Shown here in pieces: positions 17,679-26,303 of a stretch of 56,567 nucleotides of DNA. How positions within the stretch are numbered: the stretch's first letter is position 1; every line of letters begins with the position of its first letter. The notes beneath the pieces were generated by a model that ran no database searches, had not been told where the DNA came from, and saw only the letters and a list, made by a program, of their open reading frames with translations. This DNA comes from a virus: IMG/VR virus record IMGVR_UViG_3300030103_000728, positions 1 through 56,567 of that record. One strand, given 5' to 3'. The position numbers and the translations under genes are program-made.

Positions 17679-20600
17679 ATGGCAAAAACTTTTCTTGAGC
17701 AGATGCAGGAGGAACTAGAAGCCTCCACCTCAACTCCAACCTCTACTGACTTCGCATCCACCAATCGTAGGAGAGAGCTTACCGACGAGAACGAGGGTAC
17801 GCTTCAAGAGATTGGTGAGGGTATCGTATCTGGTGTGTTAGCTGTTCCACAAGGGATCTTGGAACTGGGTGGTTCTGCCATAGATCTGGTAGCAGATACA
17901 AACTACGCGCAGAATGTTGATGACATGTTCGCCGGTATTCGAGCTGCTGGGGGGATTGATCCCGTTGGTACTCCAGGTGAAATCGCTGAAGTCGTTACTC
18001 AGTTTGTAGTTCCTGGTCTAGGTGTTGCTGGCGCTGTCGGTAGAATGGGCGCTCTTTCAAATGTGAGCAAAACAACCAGAGCCGCCGCACAAGCTGGGGC
18101 CGCTGGGGTTACTGATGCTGTTGTATCGACAAACGGAACAACAACAATCGGAGACTTTTTCGGCGGGGGTCCAACAGAAACCACAGATCTAATTGGTCTT
18201 GAAGGTAGAGAAGCCGCTGCCGCTAGAATCGGGAACAAGCTCAAGGTGGGGTTTGAAGCCGCTGGCGCGACTGCTCTTGTAGAACCTACATTCAAAGCTC
18301 TTGGACTCGTGGGCGGAACAGCCGCTAGGATTGCCTCTAAGCCAGCCATAGTAGGAACAGCAACACAAAAGCTGATGGAAGCAAGCACTGCACTGTCCAC
18401 TCGTGGCGGTGAGTTTGCAGAAAAACTACTGGGGGAAGAAAACTTTGATGCGGTAAAATCAGTGTTCAGGGCAAGAGGAAACCTGCCACAGGACGTATTT
18501 GAGGTTAGATCTCTTATATCTGGACGGGTTCAGGCAGAGGCTAACATTGCTGCTCGCACCCTGAAAGACTTAGGCAAAAACATAGATAAAGCATACAAGG
18601 GCGTTGAAGAGGTTATGGTTAACGGAACCTCTCTTACTCGGGCCGACTTGAACAATGATCTGTACGGTTACTTGACAGGTGAGATTTCTGAAAAAGCGTT
18701 GCCAGACTTCATAAAGGTACAAGCTAAAGCTATGAGAGATCAGGTTGATGGCCTGTCCAATAGAATCCTTAACTCAGACTATCTCTCAAAGTCTGACCAG
18801 CAAGACATCATAGACACAATTAAAGGTAATATTGGCTCTTACATACGCCGCAAGTATCGCTTGTTTGAGGACGGCAAAGGGTTTATGCAAACTGCCGAAT
18901 TCAAAAAAGGCAAGGCTGACACCATAAAATTGTTTGAAAAAAACCCGGATATATACAGACAGTTCCATGATCAGATTATCGGGTTTGATGATCTAAGTGG
19001 TCTGTCAAAGGTTGATGAAGGGGTTTTTGTTGGTGTCGGCAAATCGCAGAAAGTAAGCAGGCAAGCTGCTGAAGACTTGACTGAGAAGTTGCTTGCCGCT
19101 TCTCAGGCCAAGAAGGGTAAATACGCAAAAAATGTAGGCGTAAACAGAGTTGTTGTTGATAAGTTAAGAACAGATTTGTTTAAAGCGAGGAACAGCCAGC
19201 CAGAAGCAATCCGTAGAATGCTGGGAGAGGTGAAAGATCCGCAAGAGGCATTCATATCTACCATTGAAGACATGGCTGTGTTTTCAGCGACAGATGATTT
19301 TCTTGGGTACATAGCCAACAAGGCTGGAGATAGCGGAGAGATCCTGACAAAAGAGGCGTATGCCAGACTACCTAATGAGCTGAAAGAACAGTACGAGGTT
19401 CTTGGCCCAGCCAAAAAAGGTGCCGCAGATTACTGGGGCACAGCCTCTGGCCTAGCTGTGAGCAACAACATGTACAAAGATCTCACAAGGATTGTTGCAA
19501 ACGATACGTCTTCAATGGGTAACTTGGCTCGCTCTTCTTACTCCGCGTTTCTCAGAGCGAAGGGCATAACGCAGTTTGGTAAAACTGTTCTATCCCCCGT
19601 TACACAAGTAAGGAACGTAACATCTGCTGCTTTGTTTGCTTTGGCACAGGGTAATGTTGGTCGTGGGGCAAACGTCTTTGAGTCATTTAACATGGTTATG
19701 AACAATATAAGAAAGAAGTCCACAGCCGAGCAGTTAGAGGAATACGCCAAACTTCAGAGACTGGGTGTAATCGGCAATCAAGCACAGTTAAAAGAGATAG
19801 ACAGACTCATTAATGAAGGCTACGGAGTCACTCGTGACGCTGATGAAGTCATTGCTGGAATCAGGGTCGGTAAAAATGCTGGAAATAAATTTACTCAATC
19901 TAGCGCGGCTCAGTTCCTGAACAAGAAGCTTGATGTTGCCCGAGAATACTATCAGGGCGGTGATGATCTTTGGAAAATATACAACTTTAACTTTGAGAAA
20001 AACAAAATACTGTCTGCCTTTGGGACAGAGTTAGAGGCCACCAAAGCATTGCGAGCTTCTAAACAAATCACAGAAACTCAAACGCTAGACGATTACGCTG
20101 CCGACATTGTTCGCAACACCGTGCCCAACTATGAGAGAGTACCGGCTTTTGTAAAGGGTCTTCGTAAGCTACCTCTTGGTAACTTTATTGCGTTTCCTGC
20201 TGAGATTCTTCGTACAAGTGCAAACACACTAAAGCAATCACTTGACGAACTAGCGAGTGGCAACGCAAGAGTTCGTGAGATTGGAATGCGTCGTCTTACT
20301 GGGTTGATGTCCACCACGATGATTCTTCCCGCTGCCATTCAACAGACAGCTATGGGCTTGACCGGCGTCAGTCAAGAACAGTTAGACGCAGCTAGGCGTA
20401 GCGCGGCCCCTTGGTCTCGTAACAGTAGACTAATCCCTACCTCAGTGGATGAGGATGGGAATCTAACAGGATACGTTGATTATAGCTTTACTAATCCATA
20501 CGACTATCTCCAGCGTCCTATACAGGCAATCTTTAACGCTGTTAAAGATGGGCAGGACTTAGGAAAAGACACAGGAAGTATTGCCACCAACGCCGTATTA

Positions 20601-21620
20601 GAAGCTGTTACTGAAATGGTAAAACCTTTCGGGGATGAGTCTATGCTCACCGAAAGATTGTTAGATTCAACGTATCGGCAGGGTGTTACTGGCACAGGAG
20701 CGCGTGTCTACAGAGACGTAGATACCCCCGGCACCAAGGCTTACAAAAGTCTTTTCCATATAGCCGAAGCATTTAATCCTGGCGGATCTCCTGTAACATT
20801 TAAAGCGCAGGAAAAAACAACTCAGACTGGTGGTTTTGAGTTTGGTAGGTTTTTGCGTGGCACACTCCCTGACGCTATGGTCAGCGACAAAGACGCTGCT
20901 GGAAACGAAAGAAGCGCGGCGGAGGAACTTCTTCGTGCTGTGACAGGACTGGGCGAAGTCAAAGTAAAGCCAGACAAAATTGCCATGTACTCATCTTTTG
21001 ACTACAGCAGTAACATAACAGGTGCCCGCCAGATTTTTAACACAGCAGTTAAGACTCAAGGTGCCTTGTCCGATAGTGATGCTACATCTGTTTACCGAGA
21101 CGCTAATGACGCACTCCTCAGAGTTCAGAACAGAATGTACCAGACCGTAAATGATATGCGGGCGCTTGGCATGAGAGATAGCGAAATCAGAAGGTCGCTA
21201 AAAAAATATAAGGTTGGTGACGTAACAAATCTTATGCGTGGTAAATTTACACCTATGCAGGTTAGTGACGAAACTAGAAGAGCGGTCAGAGATAACGGCA
21301 ACCGCTTGCCTATGAGTGAGATACGTTCAATTCAAAGAGAGTACAGAGGAATAGAACTTGGCGGAGAGGAAGAAGAAACTCGAACCTTGGACGCTGGGGT
21401 TAGCGCACCCATCGTAATGCCCCCTAGCCTTACATCTAGCACCACTCAACCATCTCCCGCAGCGGTGGTCGCTCCCACTGCGGGACAGGGGGTCGGAGCG
21501 CAACAGACAGCCCCTGCTGCTCCGACCTCCAACACCACGATTAGAAATAATCCAGCCTTACTTGGGTCAAATCCAATTAATGTCCTGAAGAACATGATTA
21601 TAGGTCAAAGGAATCCATAG
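17679..21620 (+). CDS. Very large internal virion (DNA ejection) protein
   Basis: At 1313 residues this is the largest gene, next to the endolysin. The N-terminus has a Ser/Thr-rich segment and hydrophobic Gly/Ala stretches (VTQFVVPGLGVAGAVGRMG). The central part is helical with KGITQFGKTVLSPVTQVRNVTSAALFALAQGN, a segment typical of large podovirus ejection proteins. The C-terminus has a Pro/Thr/Ala-rich tail. I see no clear transglycosylase Glu motif. By analogy with T7 gp16-type proteins it should be packed in the head and span the cell envelope on infection. Confidence 0.75.
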   Translation: MAKTFLEQMQEELEASTSTPTSTDFASTNRRRELTDENEGTLQEIGEGIVSGVLAVPQGILELGGSAIDLVADTNYAQNVDDMFAGIRAAGGIDPVGTPGEIAEVVTQFVVPGLGVAGAVGRMGALSNVSKTTRAAAQAGAAGVTDAVVSTNGTTTIGDFFGGGPTETTDLIGLEGREAAAARIGNKLKVGFEAAGATALVEPTFKALGLVGGTAARIASKPAIVGTATQKLMEASTALSTRGGEFAEKLLGEENFDAVKSVFRARGNLPQDVFEVRSLISGRVQAEANIAARTLKDLGKNIDKAYKGVEEVMVNGTSLTRADLNNDLYGYLTGEISEKALPDFIKVQAKAMRDQVDGLSNRILNSDYLSKSDQQDIIDTIKGNIGSYIRRKYRLFEDGKGFMQTAEFKKGKADTIKLFEKNPDIYRQFHDQIIGFDDLSGLSKVDEGVFVGVGKSQKVSRQAAEDLTEKLLAASQAKKGKYAKNVGVNRVVVDKLRTDLFKARNSQPEAIRRMLGEVKDPQEAFISTIEDMAVFSATDDFLGYIANKAGDSGEILTKEAYARLPNELKEQYEVLGPAKKGAADYWGTASGLAVSNNMYKDLTRIVANDTSSMGNLARSSYSAFLRAKGITQFGKTVLSPVTQVRNVTSAALFALAQGNVGRGANVFESFNMVMNNIRKKSTAEQLEEYAKLQRLGVIGNQAQLKEIDRLINEGYGVTRDADEVIAGIRVGKNAGNKFTQSSAAQFLNKKLDVAREYYQGGDDLWKIYNFNFEKNKILSAFGTELEATKALRASKQITETQTLDDYAADIVRNTVPNYERVPAFVKGLRKLPLGNFIAFPAEILRTSANTLKQSLDELASGNARVREIGMRRLTGLMSTTMILPAAIQQTAMGLTGVSQEQLDAARRSAAPWSRNSRLIPTSVDEDGNLTGYVDYSFTNPYDYLQRPIQAIFNAVKDGQDLGKDTGSIATNAVLEAVTEMVKPFGDESMLTERLLDSTYRQGVTGTGARVYRDVDTPGTKAYKSLFHIAEAFNPGGSPVTFKAQEKTTQTGGFEFGRFLRGTLPDAMVSDKDAAGNERSAAEELLRAVTGLGEVKVKPDKIAMYSSFDYSSNITGARQIFNTAVKTQGALSDSDATSVYRDANDALLRVQNRMYQTVNDMRALGMRDSEIRRSLKKYKVGDVTNLMRGKFTPMQVSDETRRAVRDNGNRLPMSEIRSIQREYRGIELGGEEEETRTLDAGVSAPIVMPPSLTSSTTQPSPAAVVAPTAGQGVGAQQTAPAAPTSNTTIRNNPALLGSNPINVLKNMIIGQRNP

Positions 21621-21621
21621 T

Positions 21622-21720
21622 ATGTTAAACTGGCTGAAGAGTTTATTGTTTTACAAACACACAGGCGATATGAGCCGGCACAGAGTCCATACTGCTAAGT
21701 ATGAAGACCTGTGTATGTAA
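21622..21720 (+). CDS. Possible 32-residue peptide before the endolysin
   Basis: The ATG at 21622 is preceded by AAAGGAA at nine bases. The peptide MLNWLKSLLFYKHTG.. has a short amphipathic hydrophobic N-terminus and a basic, His-rich tail, ending just before the endolysin ribosome site. It could be a small membrane-active lysis accessory, or a chance frame. No family recognised. Confidence 0.4.
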   Translation: MLNWLKSLLFYKHTGDMSRHRVHTAKYEDLCM

Positions 21721-21731
21721 CGAGGTTAGCT

Positions 21732-22184
21732 ATGAATAAAGATAGATTGCGCGAGGAAATCGCAGAGGACGAAGGCTGCAAGTACGAAATTTATTTGGAT
21801 CACCTTGGTCTACCCACAACGGGTATCGGTCATTTGATTACAGAGTCGGACCAAGAACACGGCAAGCCTGTCGGTACAGTGGTCGAACAAGAGCGGGTCA
21901 AGCAACTGTTCAACCTCGACATGGCTGTTACGGTAGAAGAGTGCAAGGTTCTGTACCCAGACTTCGACGAGCTGCCCGAAGAGTGTCAGCATATCATTGC
22001 AAATATGATGTTCAACATGGGCCGTCCTAGACTCAGCAAGTTCAAGGGTATGAAACGTGGTGTGGACGCTCGTGACTTTATGGCAGCAGCCGACGAGATG
22101 GTCGATTCCAGGTGGTATACTCAGGTTCCCAACCGCGCAAGACGCTTGGTCGAGCGTATGCGGGCACTTGCAGAGCTTGAGTAA
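21732..22184 (+). CDS. Endolysin, T4 lysozyme type (GH24 muramidase)
   Basis: The start is the ATG at 21732 after CGAGG; a longer frame from 21711 overlaps the small ORF. The 150-residue protein carries the GH24 catalytic triad with exact family spacing: Glu14 (EDEGCKYEIY), Asp23 (YLDHLG) and Thr29 (PTTGIGHLI). The C-terminus with RPRLSKFKGM..RRLVERMR completes the lysozyme fold. It cuts the glycan strands of peptidoglycan at lysis. No signal peptide, so it should depend on a holin; the holin-like gene is far away at 46491. Confidence 0.93.
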   Translation: MNKDRLREEIAEDEGCKYEIYLDHLGLPTTGIGHLITESDQEHGKPVGTVVEQERVKQLFNLDMAVTVEECKVLYPDFDELPEECQHIIANMMFNMGRPRLSKFKGMKRGVDARDFMAAADEMVDSRWYTQVPNRARRLVERMRALAELE

Positions 22185-22210
22185 GTAACTAAAATCATTA
22201 GATAAAAATG

Positions 22211-22273
22211 TCGATTCTCGTGGACTTCGTTAAGGGGTGCCGTGTCCTAGTACCTTGAGGTCGCTGAGAATCG
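22211..22273. repeat. Inverted repeat between convergent genes
   Basis: TCGATTCTC (22211-22219) is matched by its exact inverse GAGAATCGA (22265-22273) across a 45-base spacer. It lies where plus-strand late transcription from the endolysin meets minus-strand early transcription. No long T run follows either arm, so terminator function is possible but not shown. Confidence 0.4.
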
Positions 22274-22490
22274 ATGTTTTATGCTTGGTGGTTGTGTCAA
22301 CCTCGCACCTCGCACCCCGGACGTAGTGAATAGCACCTATTGTCTCGTCGTTTTCTATTGTGACGATCATATCAGCTAATCTGTCGCTGCACACAGCGAT
22401 GCTTTCATATGGTCCGCGAGTATCGTCCGCGATAAAGCAAGCGTCGGGACGAGCTATCAGGCATATCATCAACGCTGCTTTGAATAACAT
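22230..22490 (-). CDS. Small putative exported two-cysteine protein
   Basis: An 86-residue protein with a short hydrophobic N-terminus (MLFKAALMICLIARPDACF), then Y-ESIAVCSDRLADMI and GARCEVD. The pattern (export-like N-terminus, Ser/Ile-x-x-Cys helix, later Cys) is shared loosely with the genes at 32768 and 53894. It starts in TGATATG contact with the zinc-ribbon gene before it, so the two are coupled. Last gene of the polymerase operon. Function unknown. Confidence 0.6.
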   Translation of the reverse strand: MLFKAALMICLIARPDACFIADDTRGPYESIAVCSDRLADMIVTIENDETIGAIHYVRGARCEVDTTTKHKTSILSDLKVLGHGTP

Positions 22491-22491
22491 A

Positions 22492-22644
22492 TCAACTCTC
22501 GTCTATCGGAAGCCAGACAAGATAGAACGCATTGCAGTTAGGGCATGACAGGTTGGACTCAATCATTGCCCCACCCTCATCATCTTCTGCATCGTGATCT
22601 CCGCCCCAGATAAGCTCATGCTCACAATGAAAACACCGGATCAT
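22492..22644 (-). CDS. 50-residue zinc-ribbon protein after DNA polymerase
   Basis: The protein opens MIRCFHCEHELIWGG and has CPNC at residues 34-37, giving two CxxC knuckles about 27 residues apart with an acidic loop between them (DHDAEDDEGG). This is the geometry of a zinc ribbon. The ATG overlaps the polymerase stop (ATGA). Similar tiny zinc-ribbon genes follow polA-type genes in other phages in my memory, but no function is known; a nucleic-acid or polymerase partner is a guess. Confidence 0.75.
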   Translation of the reverse strand: MIRCFHCEHELIWGGDHDAEDDEGGAMIESNLSCPNCNAFYLVWLPIDES

Positions 22645-24509
22645 CCTACCTCTCCCCAGTTGTCACCAAGCTCGGCATCTACCTCAAACGGAACCTTCAA
22701 GCCATCAACGCATGTCTCCATGATTTCTTTAATACGTTCCGCCTCGTCCTCTGATTGTACACTAAAGCATAGCTCGTCGTGAACTGTTAACATTGGCACA
22801 AGACCCTCTGCGTAGCAGTCAACCATTGCCTTCTTTGTTTGGTCGGCGCTTGAACCTTGGATCAGTTTGTTGAGAGCCTTGTAAGTAAACGCTCTACGGA
22901 TGCGGCCCTTGCCGCCGTACTCTTCTGCTGCTTCCTCCAGCTTCATAGCCTTGTTGTAGCCAAATGACTTTGGCTCCCACATATCGAAGCGACACTTCCG
23001 CCCCAGCCATGTGCGAATCTTACCATTGTCCATCGCTGCTTTGGCAGCAGCATCCGCCATGCCTTTAACGAAAGGAACCTTGGAGTGATATCCCTCCATC
23101 AGTTCAGTTGCCTCATTGAGGTCGATGTCTAGCACACCAGCCAGCTTCTTCTTGCCCATGCCGTACATGATACCAAGGTTTACTGTCTTTGCTTCCTTGC
23201 GTGTAATTCCAGCAAGATCTGCCACCATCTGGTGAAAGTCAGCGTCACCCTCTTTGTATGCGGCAACGACGCCCTCGACAGATGGGTGGGGGTTTGGCAT
23301 ACTAGCACAGTAGTGAGCAAGCCAGCGCGGCTCCTGGGCCGAATAGTCAAAGCTTCCCCATTTACACCCTTCTTCGGGTATAAACAAACCACGAATCATC
23401 GCTTTGATTTCTGGATCTCTCGCTGGGATTTGCTGGAGATTCGGGTTGGACGACGAAAATCTTCCTGTAACTGTGCCCCCGTCATCTGTACGAAGAGGAT
23501 GAAAATCACAATGGATACGACCATTATGCGCATGATTAAGAATAGTCTCGACAAATGTCGTGTTGGCCTTGTTAAACTCGCGCAGGCGTACAATCTTTTG
23601 CGCGACAGGGTGCGTATGATTCGCCAGAAAGTTCTTTGTAAAGGAGGGCGCATTAGATCCTTCTGTCCTGTTGTAAGAAAGACCCAGACTGTCAAACACC
23701 TTTGCTACAGATGCAGCAGCCCACGGCTCCACGGCGATGCCGGTCTCTTCCTTTATTTCTTTAAGTAGAGCTGCCTCACGTTTCCTCAGATCTTTCTTGA
23801 CCAGCTCTGCTTTGTCTAGATCTACCCGCACACCCTTTGTCTTCATGTCAAGCAGCACGGGCAGCAGCCCGGACTCTAACGCAAAGATGCTGGTAACCTC
23901 ATCTTTATTTATGTCTATACTCAGTCTGTCCCATAGTTTGAGGGTAACAGAAGCGTCCTGCTCCGCGTATCGACCTACGAAACAGGAGTCTAGCTTCCAC
24001 ATCTCGCTCTTTGGATCGACGCCATGCATAGACGCCGCAGACCGCAGCATCTTCTCGTTCTTCCACTCACCAAGATATTCGCCCGCCAGCGAGTTCAGGT
24101 TATAGAACCTGCGATTCTCGTTGAGCAGCGGAGCTGCAATCATTGTGTCGATAATTTTACCCTTCACTTCGATACCAGCCCAGCGCATCCAGCCAAGATC
24201 GTACATGGCATTGTGCATAACCTTCTCAATGTGAGGCGTGTCCATCTGTTTCTTTAGCCAGTTAACTACCATGCGCTCTGGCATGTTTCCGGACTCATGC
24301 CGCACCGGGAAATAACCGACGAAGTCCCCCGCAGCCACAGCGTAACCAATAACGTATCCGTCGTTTCGGCACCATCCTGGACCCAACGTCATCAGGTTTG
24401 GGTCGCGAGTCTCTAGGTCAATGGCTATCCTGTCACAGTTGGTGAGATCAGGAAACGTGGACGGGGGTGACCAAGTGTCCCCCTCATCTTCAAACAAATC
24501 AGCCTTCAT
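22641..24509 (-). CDS. polA: Family A DNA polymerase with 3'-5' exonuclease
   Basis: Start chosen at 24509 (GGGGAG upstream), giving 622 residues. The exonuclease site begins with Asp31-x-Glu33 (AIDLETRD). Polymerase motif A is FDYSAQEPR (Asp388, Glu393). Motif B has Arg437, Lys441 and Tyr449 in RKEAKTVNLGIMYG. Motif C is VHDE (Asp578, Glu579). There is no 5'-nuclease domain. The residue aligned with E. coli Pol I Phe762 is Leu445. Replicates the phage genome, with the helicase and primase encoded just upstream in the same operon. Confidence 0.96.
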   Translation of the reverse strand: MKADLFEDEGDTWSPPSTFPDLTNCDRIAIDLETRDPNLMTLGPGWCRNDGYVIGYAVAAGDFVGYFPVRHESGNMPERMVVNWLKKQMDTPHIEKVMHNAMYDLGWMRWAGIEVKGKIIDTMIAAPLLNENRRFYNLNSLAGEYLGEWKNEKMLRSAASMHGVDPKSEMWKLDSCFVGRYAEQDASVTLKLWDRLSIDINKDEVTSIFALESGLLPVLLDMKTKGVRVDLDKAELVKKDLRKREAALLKEIKEETGIAVEPWAAASVAKVFDSLGLSYNRTEGSNAPSFTKNFLANHTHPVAQKIVRLREFNKANTTFVETILNHAHNGRIHCDFHPLRTDDGGTVTGRFSSSNPNLQQIPARDPEIKAMIRGLFIPEEGCKWGSFDYSAQEPRWLAHYCASMPNPHPSVEGVVAAYKEGDADFHQMVADLAGITRKEAKTVNLGIMYGMGKKKLAGVLDIDLNEATELMEGYHSKVPFVKGMADAAAKAAMDNGKIRTWLGRKCRFDMWEPKSFGYNKAMKLEEAAEEYGGKGRIRRAFTYKALNKLIQGSSADQTKKAMVDCYAEGLVPMLTVHDELCFSVQSEDEAERIKEIMETCVDGLKVPFEVDAELGDNWGEVG

Positions 24510-24783
24510 CGTTGATGATCTCCCCGCCCAACGCTGCGTACCCAATGATGTCTACCCATGAATCATCCTTGCTAATGTCCTCTGCCAGTCTTGCCAGCTT
24601 CAAGCCCACCATACAGGCCACCACCTCTTCCGGTGTAATTTCGGACGATAATTTACCCCGTAGCAGAATCGTCCATATGTCTGCGATACGCTGGTGGTTC
24701 AGCTTTGCAGGACCATATTCCTTGGCCCTCGGACCGTTGATCAGTGACTCTGCTTCCTTGAGGAAGTCTTCTCTCGTTTTCAT
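24499..24783 (-). CDS. MazG-like/DUF6378-type phage protein
   Basis: A 94-residue all-helical protein with AKEYGPAKLNHQRIADIWTILL, ITPEEVVACMVGLKLARLAED and DDSWVDIIGYAALGGEI. This series is typical of small phage proteins of the DUF6378 kind, sometimes likened to all-alpha NTP pyrophosphohydrolases; I do not see the full EExxE metal site. Encoded between helicase and polymerase with overlaps on both sides, so a nucleotide-pool or replication role is plausible. Confidence 0.8.
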   Translation of the reverse strand: MKTREDFLKEAESLINGPRAKEYGPAKLNHQRIADIWTILLRGKLSSEITPEEVVACMVGLKLARLAEDISKDDSWVDIIGYAALGGEIINDEG

Positions 24784-26303
24784 ATCTTGTACCTCGGATT
24801 CCCTGATTCAACTATGTGTAAGTTTTTCTTGGCCCTCGTTGCTCCCACATAGAAACAACGGGCTTCGCCATCTTGGTCGAGGCTTTTTTCGCAGGCTGTG
24901 TTGGTCTCGGTGAGAAGGATTACATTATCCGACTCCCCACCTTTCGCGGCATGAATCGTCGATAGACGAATCCTCGGCTTGGAGTTCCCCAGAATCTTCT
25001 CCCCACTCCGGCGAACTGAGGTGATGTATGTCACCTCCCTGTCCGACACCTTGATCACCTGCGACCAGTGTGTCTCTCGTGTAACGAGTAAGCTGCACTT
25101 CTCTATAATGTCGTCGAGAGTGTAGGTTTCTTCGGGGTCTAAATTGTTCAAACGTCGCTTCCCAGCCGGGGTTATAGCTTCCTTCCTCATAAACTTGCCA
25201 AATTGTTTTAGTTCCTCGGATGAAAACGTCTCTCCTCTGCATAGCCGTAACCATACCTCCAGTGCTTCTAAAGTGTTAGGGGATACAGACCATCCGTTTT
25301 TACCTCGGCCTTCGCGCCAGAACACGAAGCCTTGCTCTTTGAGCATGGTGCCAACTCTGTTGACGATGTTGTTTGTTCTACCAAGAATCAACCACTCACC
25401 AGACCGGATGTCTACGTCCAGTATATCATAGTGCCAATTGACTGATCCATCGTGATCATTGGGTGACCAGTGTTTTTCTTGCCGCAAGCTCACTCGTTTT
25501 ACGATGTTTTGCGCGACGTTATACACTGGTGCGGGAAGCCTGTATGACTTACTCAATACTCTCACGTCATCACAGGACTTCATAAAATCTTGAACGTCAA
25601 CGCCCATCCAAGAATAGATACACTGGTCATCGTCGCCCGCATAATATGTGCGCTCGGACCTCGGAACTAGAATGTCTTTCACCATGCGCCACTGCAACGG
25701 AACCAAGTCCTGTGCCTCATCAACGATCAGCAGATCGAAATGCGGACCCTCCCCGCCTTCAACAAACTGCTCAATCATGTCCACGAAATCCATCTTGCCC
25801 TTTGCACTTTTATAAGATGTAAGCGCACCGTCTATAACTCTGAGTTGACGCAACTGAATCCGCCAGTCGTTTAACTGATGATACTGTGTCTCAACACTGA
25901 CCTGCCTTGCCCTAGCTAGGTTGATAAGATTCAGATACGCATCCCCACCCCTCCCTGCTTTGAACAGTAGCCCGTCGTCCATTGTAAGAGATGCATGAGA
26001 CGAGAACGGGAGTCCCACCAGAGTAGAAAGCTCAGTGTAGTCAGCGCCCTTCATCACGTCCTGTGATCTAAGGCCGAGGTATTGGAACGCCATAGAATGT
26101 AAAGTCCTGAAATGCGTTAGGTACTTTGGGTCGATTCCAAACTTCTGTAATGCTCTTTCTTTTGCTTCCGTTGCAGCCTTCTTACTGAACGAAACAAAAC
26201 CTATGCGGCTTGGGTTCATGCCGCCCTGCAAGGCATCATCAACAATGTTCAGCAGCGTAGTTGTCTTGCCTGTGCCCGGTGGGCCAAAGATAGTTGTTTC
26301 CAT
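24780..26303 (-). CDS. SF1 DNA helicase, UvrD/Rep-like
   Basis: A 507-residue protein. Motif I (Walker A) is GPPGTGKTT at residues 7-15. Motif Ia lies in VSFSKKAATEAKER, motif II is LLIVDEAQDLVPLQW, motif III is YYAGDDDQCIYSWMG, motif IV is in LSKSYRLP, motif V is STIHAAKGGESDNVILL and motif VI is FYVGATRAKKNLHIV. It is short for the family because the accessory 1B/2B domains are reduced. It should unwind DNA 3' to 5' using ATP. Coupled by overlap to the primase before it and the DUF6378-type gene after it. Confidence 0.93.
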   Translation of the reverse strand: METTIFGPPGTGKTTTLLNIVDDALQGGMNPSRIGFVSFSKKAATEAKERALQKFGIDPKYLTHFRTLHSMAFQYLGLRSQDVMKGADYTELSTLVGLPFSSHASLTMDDGLLFKAGRGGDAYLNLINLARARQVSVETQYHQLNDWRIQLRQLRVIDGALTSYKSAKGKMDFVDMIEQFVEGGEGPHFDLLIVDEAQDLVPLQWRMVKDILVPRSERTYYAGDDDQCIYSWMGVDVQDFMKSCDDVRVLSKSYRLPAPVYNVAQNIVKRVSLRQEKHWSPNDHDGSVNWHYDILDVDIRSGEWLILGRTNNIVNRVGTMLKEQGFVFWREGRGKNGWSVSPNTLEALEVWLRLCRGETFSSEELKQFGKFMRKEAITPAGKRRLNNLDPEETYTLDDIIEKCSLLVTRETHWSQVIKVSDREVTYITSVRRSGEKILGNSKPRIRLSTIHAAKGGESDNVILLTETNTACEKSLDQDGEARCFYVGATRAKKNLHIVESGNPRYKI

